NCBI RefSeq assembly: GCF_023343835.1
Contig: NC_064437.1
Coordinates: 41,937,967 to 42,001,966, forward strand
DNA length: 64,000 bases
Source: Lagopus muta
Taxonomy: Eukaryota; Chordata; Aves; Galliformes; Phasianidae
Direction: 5' to 3'
Position numbers and translations under genes: made by a program. Below, one piece after another: positions 13,101 to 25,363 of the stretch. The notes under the pieces were generated by a model. That model did not search any database. It worked only from the letters and a program-made list of their open reading frames with translations, and was not told where the DNA came from. Position 1 is the stretch's first letter, and each line of letters begins with the position of its first letter.

Positions 13101-16100
13101 AGAGATAAGCTAATTACAGTGTCATTCAACCACATTTACAGTTCGAGCCATAATATCTGCAGTTCCGTGTTAACAGGCGGTGAGAAAGCCCAGTTCCTGA
13201 ACCAGTGCTGAATGGTTCAGAGTGATGACTCACATGGCTCACACTGCCTTCCCTACACGCTCCCTGCACCCAGAAATGCATGTCAAGGACACCTCAGCAT
13301 TTGCTCTGAGGCAGGAAGGAAGGAGCGGTGTGCTGGAGCCCGCTGTAGGCAACATGGGAAGGTGCTGGAGCTCATCCCTCCCCCTGCAGCAGGCAGGGGA
13401 CAGCAAGGAATTGCTCCCACAGAAACAATGGGACTGATGCAAGAAATGTCTGGAGCAGGTCTGCAGGGACTGAGCTGAGAGTACTGCTGTGCCCTCTGGT
13501 TGTGATTTCTTGGCGATTTCTGCTGCTCCTACTCAAAACATTCAGCCTCCTAAATTTCTGGAATTTAGATACACTGTCAGGCTGCTCTCCTCATCATTTC
13601 TCATCAAAGACAGCTTGCTTCTTTTCCCCTACACGTGCCCTTGGTGCTGACATCCCTTTGCAACACTTACTCTACAAAGTCTTCTTTGCACTGCTGCAGG
13701 AGGTCACACGCTCTCTGGATCTCCTGTTCGTTCAGCAGCACCAGCGTCCCCAGCGTCAGGTGGAGCTTTGCAGGGTTCTGGAACAGGCTGCTGCTGACCC
13801 CGTGATCCTACAAATCAATCAAACACAGCATCTCATCTCAAGCATGTACACACAACACCTCTCAGAGGGATCCACATAGCAGGGAACAAGCAGCAAGCCA
13901 CCAGCATCAAACCTCTCATCTCTGCATCGCTAGGCAAGTTGCTAGAGTCTTAAAGTCGAAACAAGAGGGAATTGCACAGACTTTGGCAGCGAGGCAGAGC
14001 CCAGCACCACACGCCTGCACACCACCTGCTTTTGCAGTGAGGTCCAAAGGCAGATCAGGGCTCTTTAGGGCAGGCTCCAGGTCTCCACGGCCATCAGAGC
14101 AGTGACTGCCACCAGCCATGGACATGGCACAAGTCAGTGCAAAATTAGAACTTGAGCGAAGTGTGTTCTCTGTGCCATAAAGCTGGAGCCAGCTGCAGTG
14201 GCAAGCTCTAAATCCTGTCTAAACACTGGCTGCACCTCACAACACAAGCACAGCCCATACCAGCTCTGGTAATTACATTTTTCTCATTCCCAGGTGCCCT
14301 ATAGTTTGCTGAGATGAATTAAGTTTAAATTCCCTTTAAAAGAAAAGCTACGTGTTGTTGCTGATGAAGAACTGTTCCCAGGTGGAGCAGTGCTCAGCTT
14401 TAAGGAACATGCTTTTCTGTTCTTGAATATTCATAAAAATACTTTGAGGATGGCTAACACACCCATATTAAAACAATTATTTCCACTTGGTGGCCACTTC
14501 CCATCAGCACACTGATGAACCTCCGCTTTAAGCTCCAAAAGAATCCAGCACTGCTGAAGCATTTATATGTCCGAAAATAAAAGCCCAATGACTGCGAATG
14601 ACAGCCTTGAAGTCTCTAACCAAGCTTCAGAGTTTGAAATAAAACCTCTCTGACATTTAAACACTGCATCCCTCAGCTGGTGTAATGCCTCACATCTCAT
14701 CAAGGCATTGTTCATGCTGTGGCAGCACCCATATCCTTGCTGACAGCAGCACTTACAGGCTGGGCTAGATGAGCAAAACTCAGCGTCCCCAGCTGACAGA
14801 GCACGTACCTGCCTTCGCCTTGCTAATTGCTTTATTGCTGGCTGAGACCCCAAATCCTGCTAGTGGCAAAGGATGCTGCAAGCCTCAGCACCATGCAGCA
14901 ACCTGCAACGAGCACAGATGAATTACATTAGGCATGCCCTGAGCATAGGACAGGAAAGGTGGGTGCCTCCATCTCGCTCCTTCCCAGAGGGAAGGCAGCT
15001 AAAGCCTTTTTGCTCCCTTTCACTCACACTGCTGTTAATGTGGAGGACCAGACACAATTCCTCTCCATCGGTCTTTCTCTTTTAATGGTACCCATAGCCG
15101 GGGGATATTTGGCCCAATACAAAACAACAGCTTGGTAATAGCAATCAGGAGAAAGTTTGAGTCCATCTTGCCAGAGACAAGCATCTGACATCACTCACAC
15201 AGTGCACACAAGTGATGAAGACTGCACAGTAAAGCAGTTCACAGGACAGAAAGCAAAACCCCAACCCTTGTTTTCTGGGACAGGGACTGACCTGCCCCAA
15301 AAGCAGCCTTTTCCCAGCGCCTGAGTGGGGGCTGACAGCTGACAAAGTGCTGGCATGGCACCTCTGCACACTGCGCTGCTGGGACAGCCAGCAGGGAAGA
15401 GCAGGACAGAGAGAAGAGGTCAAGACCCAGACAAGTCTCCTGGTTTACCCCTGGTGTTTCATACAGCTCCTGAAATTCCCACATACAGCACTTACAGCTC
15501 CTTCACAGGCCGGAAGATCCCACCTCCCCCATGTGTGAGCGGGATGCTGTGTCTGAAGTAGCTCTCTCTGGAGCAAGCAACATTTCTGCAGATGTCTTAG
15601 CAGCCCTTCTGACTTGGGCTCAGTTCAGTGAAATGCAAAAGTGCTTGAACCCACTTATTCAAGTCCCGTTTCTGCTATGCTTAACTGCTGTGTCCAGTGG
15701 GACATATGGCCAGTTGGACAGGATGATCTTAGAGGTCTCTTCCAATCTCGGTGATTCGGTGATTCCAAGACACGGACCTGAGTGCCTTGTGGTGACAAAC
15801 TCCTCCAGCACCAGTTTCCTCCCCTGGATCGTGACAGGTGAGCGTTCCTTGCATCACATGCACAACAAGGAGCAGAATGGAAAGCACAGCACCAGAGTGG
15901 TGAGGACAAGCAGGAGAATCCCCTGTATTCCACAGGGGAACGTGAAAGCCGCGTGTTTGTAGGGATTTGCTAGAAGATACAAACACATAAAACAGACCCT
16001 AGTGCTTCTCTCAAAAATTCACCACTCAAACCACCTAAGGATGCACTGAGAGGCAGGAAGAACATTCCCTGTATGGATCATCTGTGTGTGACTGCCCATT

Positions 16101-19100
16101 TGAGCTTGTGCCGCTCTCTCAGACACTGACTTGTCGTGGGCACAAAAAACAACACATTTCCATGCACGTACCTTTAACAATTTTTTTTTTTTTTTTTTTT
16201 TTAATTAGATCTCCCTCTTAGACCCTGTACCTTTGCTCTCCTCCTTTAGATGGAACAAGGAAAGACTTTTATTAGGAGCCTTCACCTCTTTGCAAAGTCT
16301 GAGCACATTGTTCCTATAAATCTAAGACACTTTAGCAGGGAAACCAAAGACCAAAGCAGAGCCTTCTGCGTGACAAGGCAAAGGATCACACTGCTTAGCT
16401 CTTCCTCCCTGGCTGCATCCTTTCTGCTGTCTTAAGAGCTTCCAATATTTGCAGACAGCTTTCTGTTTTTTCCCTAATAGCAGGATAGTGCATGCCAGCT
16501 ACATGCCCTCTCCCACCCCAACCCACAAACAAAGGAGCGAGCCAGAAAAACAGCATTTCCTGAACTGACTGAAGAACTGCAGGCTGAAAAACCCCTCCCA
16601 TTTTCTGTCCCTTCCACTGTGAGATGTAATACCTCATTAACAACGTTAGATATTTACAGGTTGGCATTATTACAGCAATCATATTTCTCTTCCATGCTAC
16701 ATCTGCAGCCTGTTAACAATGCAAATGCTGTGTTTGCACAGCTCCAAAAACCCAACCATGATTTTTCATGGCAATTTCACTGCTGAACCTAAACCTTTTC
16801 CTTTACCCACCTGCAACAAATGCTTCAGTCCTCCTCACTCCAACACCAGCATGGCTGCGCTAGGAGACTCCCAAGGTCACCCAGACAGCCTGAGCTCCCA
16901 CTGCACCACGCCACTAAGGACCCAAGCCAGGTGAGCCACCTCCTTATCTCTGTACTAAATCAGCCTCAAAACAGCTCTGCTTCGCTGGCTGGCTGCCCTA
17001 ATGCCACATATGAATGACACCCAAAGCACCCTGTATCGTGACACAACGTTTGTCTAACAGAAAGTTTCGAGGACAAAAAAACAGAGTCAGAAAGCATAAC
17101 ACCACCAACATACCCTATGCTGTAAAATATAAATGAATGGTTGTCATGGCAACTGCTTCAGAGAGAAAAGTCCCTCACAAATGCTCAATGGCCAGAAGAA
17201 ACCCTCACACGCACACCCCCAATTTCCCCCTTCCTTGCCACTATTAGTGAGGTTCATGCAAAGACTAGAGTCTACCTAATGCTGCAGTGCTTTGCACCAG
17301 CAAACTGCAACAGGAAGTGAAGCTCAACACTCGTATCCCTGAAATCTATTCAGATGTCTCTAAGCATCCTGAGAAATCCCGTTGCTTTGGACAAATCTAT
17401 AAGCTCTCTTATTGCTCTGTGAGGCACAGTTTTGAATTACTGTTTTTCATTACTGATGTGCTTTCCAGCAGACCCCGCTGTGAGATAAAGTGGTATTAGA
17501 GTGGCATTACTGGCTGCAGAGTGATTGAGAGACATACAGGGCTGCAATACACTCCTGAACTAAGAGGCAGCAATGTATCTAGAAGCCTTTTTGCTAATAC
17601 CAGGAGAAGGAAGGATAGAAAAAATAAAGCTCTGTGTATTCCTTGGCTATCCATATGCAAACCTCCAAATACCTGCCTCTGACTGACTTATATATTACAA
17701 GCTAAAAATGAAAGTTCTCAAGCCTCCTGAGAGACACGGGCCACTGAACAGAGTCAATACAACCCTGTACCCCCAGATCAGGGGCACCCTGCACCCACAC
17801 TGCATGGAGAGCCCTGCTGCAGGGCAGCCCCGGCTGCCACTGCCTGGGGAGATTCCCAACAGTGCCCAGATGACTCAACAGCAGCAAAATGCAGAGAGGA
17901 TGTCTTGAGTGCTGCTGCTGGAATGAGGAGGAGTCACATCTAAGTGCTGGTTCTGAGCACAGTTCCAGCCAGTGGCTCCAGCCTGCAGGTTCCCTAACCA
18001 CCGAGCAGGGCTTTGCTGATGCCGTGCTGTCCAGACACAGCATGAAGATGCTGCAGAAGAAACAGAAGGTTAGAGAAGACAAAGGTTAGCTTGGTCTCAA
18101 GCAGTGGTCTCAGCACTTCTCTGACCAAACTTGAGCTTCTGCCGCCATGGAGGACAAGCAGGCACAGGAAGTTTTGCAGATGTTCCCAGACAGCTCCTTA
18201 GGAATGTGACTGACAATGCTGGGGAAAGCACCAGGATAAATCTATGAAAACGTTTCCAAGTGGATGGCAGGCAGTGATATGATGCAAACTGACAGCTAAG
18301 AGCGAGCAGGAGACAAATCATACAACAGGGGCAGATTAGGAGGCATGTGGAGAACAAAGCAGACCACCAGCAGAGGCTGGGCTGATGGTGGGCTGCAGAG
18401 ATGCAACCAAGGCAGCAGGCAAGAAAAATGCAAGGGGAAGAACGAGCTCAGGTGAGGCCCACATAGGGCAGGAATAAAGACACGGGATGACGGTGTGGAT
18501 GATGGCATTAGTTGCAGATGAATAGAAGAAGCTGCATCGTAGAGATGTTGCAGTGAAAAGATTTGCACTATACTGAGCAGCCAGGAAGCCACAACTGAGC
18601 AAGGTTCTGCTCTACGCAGGAAGATACGAGGCCTGCTGGCAGACAACCAGAGGTGGAAGATCAGATAAGCAGGAGGATCCAAGGCAAGCAGAGCAGGGCT
18701 AGGTATATCTGAAAGGATTGATGGGTAAAGGGAGATTCAAGCAAAGGACTGTAGCAGCCATATGCCACTTTGGAAGGGGATAAAGGACAAGAGAAACACC
18801 GGGACGAATGCAGTGGTCTCAGTCCAGGGCCAAAGGCATGAGCAGACACTGCCAGAGCCCATGCTGAAGTTAACAGTTCCCCCAAAAGGTGCCTCTCTCC
18901 CCATAACTCAGTGACCCCCACAAGCACTGGAACAACCAACAGGGGGAGCCAGGCGACCACTGACACCAGCTCCAGGGCTGGCTCACTCTGTCCTCAGTCT
19001 GATGTTTCCATTCCCCTGACTTTAGGGCTTTTATTTAATAAAGGGAAGCGTTAATATAGGAGTAGTTAATGCTAGATTGTGGGACTGAAAATCAAGACAG

Positions 19101-22100
19101 TGATAGTCTCCTAGCCTGAGGAATGAGTTCTCATGGCATTGCACTCATTGCCAGCTCCTGTATCTATTGGCCAGTACCAGTTGTACTTGACATTAGGTGA
19201 AAATCTGAGTGATAGAAACCTCTTAAAGATGTCAGAGAAATAAGAAGCTGGGTGGAGAAGAGGGACTTAAATCAGAATTGCCTGTAGAAACAAGACTGCA
19301 AAGCCAGCCCAGTTCTGCTGTTAGAGATGAGATAATTGGTGTACAAGCAACCATGAAAAATCTTCCCCAGACATCAGGTAATTCACACACAAGGCATAAA
19401 CGCACAGGAAACAATACTTCTCAAGCTGTGCAATTAGGAAGGTTATGCTTTTCCCTTTGAAAGGCATAAGCAGGAGCAACGGATGTAACGGTAAAAATAC
19501 TAGCCCATAAACCCTGCTGCATGCATACAATCTAACCTTCAGCCGCTGCAAAGGGGAACTCACTCCTCTTGCCTAGAGATGTCCTCCGAGCAGACTCAGA
19601 GGACACAGCAATTTAATAACATCATTCCCTCTTCCCAGGCTGGCCCTGTGCACTGAGATACCATTTCTGTCAAAGCAGCAGCAAACTAAAATACAACAGG
19701 GAATGCTCTACTTTCACTTCATCCCATCCCTATTTTCACTATGCCTAGCTGTTTCCTGCTGCTCTCGGTGCTCTCAGATCTGAAGGCAAGTAGGAGGGAC
19801 TGTCAGCACTGGCTCTCAGGGGAAGAAGGGAAGTGATTACATTAGCAGGATGGCGTGTGCTACCGTGTCATTTCCTGACACCCATCCTCATCCACTGTCA
19901 GTAACCAAAAGAAAAGTGAAATAGAAGCAGCAGCAAACTTGTGAATCGCTCCTTGGTTTCACAGTTACATGAAATCATATTAAATGTAGAAAGGTCTGTT
20001 ACATTATTTAGAACCTTTCCTATTAAAAATCAAAAACCCAGAAGAAACAACCCTTGTTTGAATCTTAAAAATACCATCCCACCTAGGAAAATCTCAAAGG
20101 AGAACAACATATTTGACAGCAAATTAACTAAGCCATTCTGCATTCCAAAAGGTTTCCCAATAAACTCACAGCAGAGTCACCAACTTAAGCAAAAGGCCTG
20201 TAAGAAATACACTGCTAGGAAAGGAAGCAAAGAATAAGGCCTCTGAGGTAAAGGGCAAAAGCCTCTCTCAGCAAATGAGAGACTGCTGAAGGGGTTTCCT
20301 CCAGCTGGAGCTCTCACGTGGATTCTTACCTGTGAGCATTTCTCCAGCACCTCCTCTTTGAACTGCAGGAACTTCTCCTGGATGACGGGCTGGTTGAGAG
20401 CGAAGGACAGGAAGTGTGTGAAGGGCTGCTTCTTACGGAAGCTGTCGAGAAGAACATCGATGCGTGTCCGGGCCGAGATGACGGCGCCACGCTGCTGCCC
20501 TGTGATCACTGCAAGGAAACAAAGTGACACCCGGCCACTTCTCATGGTGCCACAGGGAGACCGCTGGCACTCGCGCGAAATACGCGGTACGTAAATGGAC
20601 CGTGATTGTGCATCCTACTGATCTGCTCGATACTGGGGGATCTTGTGAAGGCAGGAACATTTCACCCGGGAGCTGCCAAAAAGGAGTTAGAAAAACCTGC
20701 ACAACAGCACCTCTCTACTGTTATCCCAGAGCTCTCCGAAGTGACAGGAATTAAAACTCCCAGCCACGCACAGAGAAATCTTGCCAGACTCCCTGCTTGA
20801 CTTAAAATGCCTGGCACGACTGTACTTTCCTCTGCAAAGGCAGGATGATGCCTGAAGTATCCCTCTGCTCACAAGAAAGCTGCCTCTGTGTGTCTAAAAA
20901 ACAATTGCAAAGAGTCACACGCTTCAGCGGCTCTTCAGATTTCTAGAGCATTATTTCATGTTTTCATGAAAGCAGTCTCTTAGTAGAAGCGACAAAGGAA
21001 ATCTACAAAAGATTAGGATGCCCTACGTTGTTTGTGTATGCACCAAACAGAGGACACTTGATCCTGAAAGGAAAGAACTGCAAAGAGCAAGATTTTCTTG
21101 GCTTCCTACTATTACATGTTTACAATGTCTCTTAGCCTTCCAAACAGTTCTTCACAGTTCTCAGGAAAAAGTCAAGCCCCACTTACTGAGAAGTGCCACC
21201 ACATTCCTGCATAGTACGACAGCTGGGTCCCCTGTCACCTAATCCTCCCTACCCCGTCATGAGCGTAACTCTACGCCGCACAGCAAGAGCCCTCTGGATT
21301 CCCACTTAGGCAGAAACCCAGTGAGCAACACCTCCTGTCTTGTTAAGTCACTGCAAGTGATGAGAAGGAACATACGGTACAAGGATGCCTGCTCTCACTA
21401 TGAGAAAGACAGCAACGTCATCAAAATACTGCTTATATTAAAGAACGTGATGAAGTTTACTTCATGTCTAAGTAGATAACACTTTTTTCTAGATGTATAC
21501 TGCAAGTCCTTAGTAATGGCTATGGTAATAACTACAGCAAAAAAAAGCACATTCAGGTCCAAAGCCCAAAGTTCAAATGCCAGTCATTTGTATCTAAGAA
21601 GTGACTTCAGTGAGAGTATACATAGGCTTAAAAGGGAATTTTTTCCCCCTCCTCAAATTCTTACTCTGTTTTATAGAGGTTTACAGTCAAGGAAAAAAAG
21701 CTCAAAAGGGAGGTGGTTTTCCCAGGGCTATAAAGAGAGCCAGGGCCAGAAGCAGGAGTTAAAGGAAAACACCTCCTATTCCTCCTCCCTGCTCAAATCA
21801 TGTCCATGGAAGAGCCAGTGAAAGAACACTTACCAATTTCTCCTTCCACTCCAGGCTTGGGAATGCTGATTGAGGTTCGAGTCTCTGTTTCTAGTCTCTT
21901 CTTGGTTTCTCCTTTCTTCCCTATTATGTACCTGGAGGTATAAAAGCAGAACAGCACAGCATGGCTGGACCACTCCTCACCAGGGACCACCGCCCAGCTG
22001 CCCCAGTGGCTCCCCTGACACACAACATGTCCATGTCAGAGGACACATGCAACCAGCTCAGGATGCAGGCCCTGTGGCTGCTATCAGCCTGTGACCACAG

Positions 22101-23868
22101 GATGACAGGCAGTGGCTTACAACTTGCTTCAGCTGAGGCACATCCTGCCACAGCATTACCATCCACGTTATCACCTTCCCCCCCCCAATAACCCCAGACA
22201 AAGAGCTAATGACACTTCCCAGTTGGTGCGTTGCTCAAGATAGTCATTTGCCAGCATCCAAAAAACAAAAGAATACCTTTCCCTCTCTACAGTTCAGTAA
22301 AACTATTTAGCCCATAAAACTGTAAAAACTAACTGGATAAAGCTTTGAACGTGGCAGGCTTCCCAGTGAACATCAGATCTGAGTCAACAGCCGGTTCCAG
22401 GTGCGTGTGCTTTCTCTCAAAGCTTTCACAAATCCCCCTGGCAGGCTGCTCACCCCAGTTCTTTCTCCTTTTTTTCCACTCTCGCTGACACTTTCATGTT
22501 CAAGGGAAGAGATGCTCAAACACTCTCCTACCAGCCAGAAAGCACCACCTGCTGTCTCTGCCACAGCAAAGGCTAGGAGTCAAGCGTGGCAGTAGAAAGG
22601 CATTGCCAATTTTCCTCTCCCAGAAGCAGGACAGACACAAAACAGAGATCTGGCGCTTACCCTGAACCCCGCCAAAATATATTCTGCACAGAAAAGCTTC
22701 CCCAGTCAAAGGCAATTCACAGAAACCAGAACCCCATAGGCTCACTTGTATAAGGGGCTGGGAACCTCCACTCTGCACTGGAAGCCTTTCTCAGTCTCTT
22801 CCACCACAAAGGCATCGCATGGTTCATCCGCACAGTCACTGGGCCCTACCAGGAAAAGCAGCGCTATGTAGGACAACAGACTCACAGCCTTCCCCTGAGG
22901 TTGAAGATAGCAACAGACATACTCCCTTCTGCTGCAACTAACTGCTTTTTATTTCACCTTGTACCAGCTTCAAAAAAAACATAATGACTGCTTCAAAATC
23001 TGCCCTGCTTCGGAGGTGCAGAGCCCGTACTCAGAGCGTACAGGCTTCATCCTGGCTGCGATTTGTGCAACAGCTTGGTGGGAATGCCCTCCTCCAAGTT
23101 TTGCACCGCTCTCCAACAACACACAGAGACACTGGAGCAGAAATTTACAAGTCGCAGAAGAATAAAAATAGAAGGTGAGGAAGTTTAGTTCAAAGGTCCA
23201 GAGATTTGTGCCTGTTAAAATCAAATACACTTTCCAGAAAGAGGCTGAGGGGGTTCTCTATGCTTCCTCTCACATACAGGGATGGATCTGGGTAGCAGGC
23301 AGCTTATAACTGCTTTGTTTGATGCACTGAAGGGCAGGGTGGAAAGGAGAAACACCACGGTCATAATTCTCTCTGAAAGATAACAAAGGGACTTTTTTCT
23401 GTCTACAACTCACACAGAACTACAACAAACACGTAGGCAGAAAGACAACAAAAAGCGAAGCAGAACCCGTGAAAAACAGATCTACAGAGCCAAGGCGTGG
23501 CTTTTTTTTCTTTACTAGCGATCATTCAGAGCCAGCAAAAGTGATCAACAGCCAGCAACACAGACACACAAACTCATACTGAGTAATTATGGCTACATCC
23601 ACTCTTTGGTCACAGTGATCACCCAACACAAAGTGTTTTTCTTCCTGCTTTTCACAGCTCATTCCACCACACAGACAGGCCCTCATGCACACAGACACAA
23701 GAGGCAACACCAAGTGTCAGCTCTGTCCCATGCCACTGCAGTGATCCCGTGCGGCACAACACCTGTGTAGAAGTCCTCCTCCTCCTGCTGTTGGACCTGC
23801 TCGTGAATGACGTTCTTCCTGTACACTCGCCCACCGATCCTGACCAGGGTGGGCCGTAGGACATCCAT
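7089..23868 (-). CDS. ASCC1: ASCC1, activating signal cointegrator 1 complex subunit 1 (3' end missing)
   Basis: ASCC1 is a nuclear subunit of the ASC-1 complex (with ASCC2, ASCC3 and TRIP4), which acts in transcription coactivation and in the ALKBH3 alkylation-repair response. Eight coding exons (minus strand, 5' to 3'): 23868-23763, 22845-22746, 21931-21834, 20508-20330, 13807-13671, 11721-11602, 8552-8425, 7168-7089; 948 nt, 316 codons, all phases consistent. The protein starts MDVLRPTLVRIGGR. A KH domain around residues 69-125 carries the GxxG loop GKKG (73-76). A 2H-phosphoesterase-like (AKAP7/LigT type) domain follows, with both HxT motifs: H177-L-T179 and H275-A-T277. The frame stops at NILK after a phase-0 donor. 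The human protein has about 40 more residues from one further exon, which I could not find in 1-7088. Identity rests on clear collinearity with human ASCC1. Confidence 0.95.
7249..8061 (-). other. Long open frame of unknown origin in ASCC1 intron
   Basis: The frame is open for 269 codons between TAA (8061-8059) and TGA (7251-7249) inside the ASCC1 intron between its seventh and eighth coding exons, on the same strand. The right two thirds read like a globular helical protein (for example AIEITLCSIRDLIGIVGC and NAGDVEEILNVFSEC); the left third is less convincing. There is no ATG at the start of the open stretch. A possible acceptor (AAAAG, AG at 8028-8027) would open it in frame. I do not recognise a family. 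It may be a nested or alternative exon, a decayed retrocopy, or chance. Confidence 0.35.
8140..8394 (+). mobile_element. CR1 LINE, 3' fragment
   Basis: Shows the typical CR1 3' region: GAGGCACTGGCACAGGCTGC, a CTTGATGGAGCTGTGGG-like stretch, and the end CCCTTCCAACTCTAGTGATTC. Antisense to ASCC1. Its 3' end lies 30 bp from an ASCC1 splice donor. The left edge is approximate. Confidence 0.88.
8425..8552 (-). CDS. ASCC1: ASCC1 coding exon 7 (second HxT motif)
   Basis: 128 nt between acceptor TTCCCAG and donor GTGAGT. Encodes residues 247-289 with the second HxT motif in VKLHATVMNTLF. A CR1 fragment ends about 30 bp beyond its donor. Confidence 0.94.
9555..9597. repeat. Short (CACAG)n repeat
   Basis: Imperfect CACAG/CAGCA pentamer repeat in an ASCC1 intron. 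Confidence 0.7.
11602..11721 (-). CDS. ASCC1: ASCC1 coding exon 6
   Basis: 120 nt between acceptor ATTTTAG and donor GTGAGT. Encodes residues 207-246, with conserved GVEYMNDDPAMMDVLYAKV. Confidence 0.94.
13671..13807 (-). CDS. ASCC1: ASCC1 coding exon 5 (first HxT motif)
   Basis: 137 nt between acceptor TTTGTAG and donor GTAAGT. Encodes residues 162-206 with the first catalytic-type motif HLT inside KLHLTLGTLVLL. Confidence 0.94.
15686..15768 (+). mobile_element. CR1 LINE, short 3' fragment
   Basis: Contains GTTGGACAGGATGATCTTAG followed by GAGGTCTCTTCCAATCTCGG and the end GTGATTCGGTGATTCC, which keeps two copies of the terminal CR1 octamer type. In an ASCC1 intron. Confidence 0.8.
16181..16202. 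repeat. T22 homopolymer
   Basis: An uninterrupted run of 22 T in an ASCC1 intron. No flanking SINE or LINE sequence was recognised. Confidence 0.9.
20330..20508 (-). CDS. ASCC1: ASCC1 coding exon 4 (end of KH, start of phosphoesterase-like domain)
   Basis: 179 nt between acceptor CCTTGCAG and donor GTAAGA. Encodes residues 102-161. The segment VISARTRIDVLLDSF closes the KH domain and KKQPFTHFLSF opens the 2H-phosphoesterase-like fold. Confidence 0.95.
21834..21931 (-). CDS. ASCC1: ASCC1 coding exon 3 (KH domain, first half)
   Basis: 98 nt between acceptor CTCCAG and donor GTAAGT. Encodes residues 69-101. It contains YIIGKKGETKK, whose GKKG is the nucleic-acid binding GxxG loop of KH domains, then TRTSISIPKPG. 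Confidence 0.94.
22746..22845 (-). CDS. ASCC1: ASCC1 coding exon 2
   Basis: 100 nt between acceptor GGTAG and donor GTGAGC. Encodes residues 36-68, including the conserved acidic stretch SDCADEPCDAFVVEE and ending PSPLYK at the entrance of the KH domain. Confidence 0.92.
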
Positions 23869-23894
23869 CACACTGCTCTTCCAAGGACAGTGAG
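23763..23894 (-). CDS. ASCC1: ASCC1 first coding exon with 5' UTR part
   Basis: Acceptor TTTGCAG precedes 23894. The ATG is at 23868-23866 after a 26-nt non-coding part. It encodes residues 1-35 and one base of codon 36. The exon ends FYT-G with the weak donor GTGTTG (23762 downward). The next exon restores ...FYTG-PSDCADEP, matching the human protein, so this junction is needed despite the poor donor. Confidence 0.88.
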
Positions 23895-24035
23895 CTGCAA
23901 ACATGCACGCAGCTGTGTGAGGGCAGGTGAGCCCTGAGAGGTATCTCTGAGCTCCTCAAACCCTGTCAGCAGTCAGCAGCTCTGCAAGGGCTGTGACCCA
24001 ACCACACCAGCATATCTCACATTATCCTTTTGCAT

Positions 24036-24500
24036 AGAATCATTACAGTTGGAAACGACTCCTAAGGTCATCTTGTTCAATGACCAGACCACAGCCCACG
24101 TCCCTCAGTACCACATCTTTACAGCTCTGCAACACCTCCAGGGACGGCGACCCCCCCACCTCCCCAGGCAGCCTGTGCCTATGCACCACCACTCTGAGAA
24201 GAAACGTGTCCTAACTCCCAATCTGACCTTCACCTGGCACAACTCCCCTGGCTGTCACCTCTCACCGTTACCTGGGAGCAGAGGCCAACCCCACCTCTCC
24301 ACCATTTCCCTTCAGGAGCTGTAGAAAGCGATGAGGTCTCCCCTGTTCCCCATACTGACCCATCCCAATTCCAATTCCCTCAGCCACTCCCCATAAGACA
24401 CCTGGCTCCAGCTCACAGCTGTGTTGCCCTTCTGTGGGCCCTTCATTATTTCTACTGAGGAAAGCTGAGCTTCCCCTCCAGCTGCCCTGCTACAGGACAT
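24036..24500 (-). mobile_element. CR1 LINE, 3' fragment
   Basis: Reverse-orientation CR1: begins ATAGAATCATTACAGTTGG, then AGGCAGCCTGTGCCTATGCA, and continues with diverged CR1 sequence (AGGTCTCCCCTGTTCC near 24331). Sense with respect to ASCC1, in its first intron. Right edge approximate. Confidence 0.85.
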
Positions 24501-25149
24501 CAGGCACCTAGGTTCCCTTCAGCCTAAAGATATTAAAACATTAAAAACCATGTAAGCCCCGTACAGCATTTCTGCATCACCTCAGTGCACCACTCTGTGT
24601 GGACCCCGTGTTTCTCAGAGCTTACATGGTGCTTTTATTTCCACAGAAAATACAGAAAACAAGATTCCCCATGAAAAAAATACACCGAGTTTGAGACAAA
24701 CGTAGGCAATCCTGGACGTGCTCCAGAGAGATGCGGGCTGATTTTCGCTGTGGAAAACACATGCAGGCATGCAGCAGCAGGGCAAGCAGTACGGTCGGTC
24801 AGACCTCAAACCTATACACGCCACCGAAACGGTTACGTGCAACAACTCCGCTTGCCCAGGCGCTTTTAGAACAGATTCCCGCCAGCGAACAAGAGCTCCA
24901 GCAGCACGCCGCCCTGCGTCGGAGCGTTTGTGGGAGCGCTACCACGGCACTGACAGGGTAGGCACAGAGCCCGCTCCCGAGGCTCCCGTGCACGCTGCGT
25001 GCCGAGCCGCGGCGCTCGCCGCCACATGGCTTCCATTCCCCCAGACCTCGCTCCACACACGCAGAACCACCGACCCCCGAACCCGCCCCACGACGGCTCC
25101 GTTGCCAAGGTTACCGCCCTCCTCCCCCACCGGAAGTCGGCTGGGGCCG

Positions 25150-25241
25150 CGCGCAGTGCGCGCCCGCCCGCCCTCCCGGCCCAGCATGCACCGCGAGCGC
25201 GATCACGCGCGCCGCCTGCGCCAAGCGGTGCGGGCGCCCAG
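25150..25241 (+). other. ANAPC16: Putative ANAPC16 non-coding first exon
   Basis: The exon holding the ANAPC16 start codon begins at an acceptor (26647-26648), so an upstream 5' UTR exon is required. The best plus-strand donor in the island is CCCAG followed by GTGAGG at 25242. The left boundary is uncertain. If right, this exon lies left of the ASCC1 first exon, so the primary transcripts overlap. Confidence 0.5.
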
Positions 25242-25363
25242 GTGAGGCCCGGAGCGGGCAGTCGAGCCTCGCAGCGAAAGGGAGGCGGAAAGGGGGCGGG
25301 CGGCGAGAGGGGAGGCGCTCGACCGGGCGGGAGCGGAGCGTCGGCGGCAAGAGCCGCACTCAC

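Larger units (their letters stand above)
8553..20329. other. ASCC1 introns between coding exons 4 and 7
   Basis: Covers 8553-11601, 11722-13670 and 13808-20329. Beyond the CR1 piece at 15.7 kb and simple repeats I see no genes. AT-rich, non-repetitive blocks at 9130-9460 and 12600-12740 look like conserved non-coding sequence. A near-perfect RFX site lies at 17140-17153. Overlapping minus open frames at 17.7-19.0 kb have no recognisable content. Confidence 0.5.
20509..23762. other. ASCC1 introns between coding exons 1 and 4
   Basis: Three introns (20509-21833, 21932-22745, 22846-23762). Nothing beyond ordinary intron sequence was recognised. Confidence 0.5.

Noticed and set aside
17702-18966. 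Chain of minus-strand open frames of 80-128 codons
   Set aside because: Different frames, Cys/Ser/Leu-rich composition from a purine-rich top strand, no recognisable domain or splice structure.
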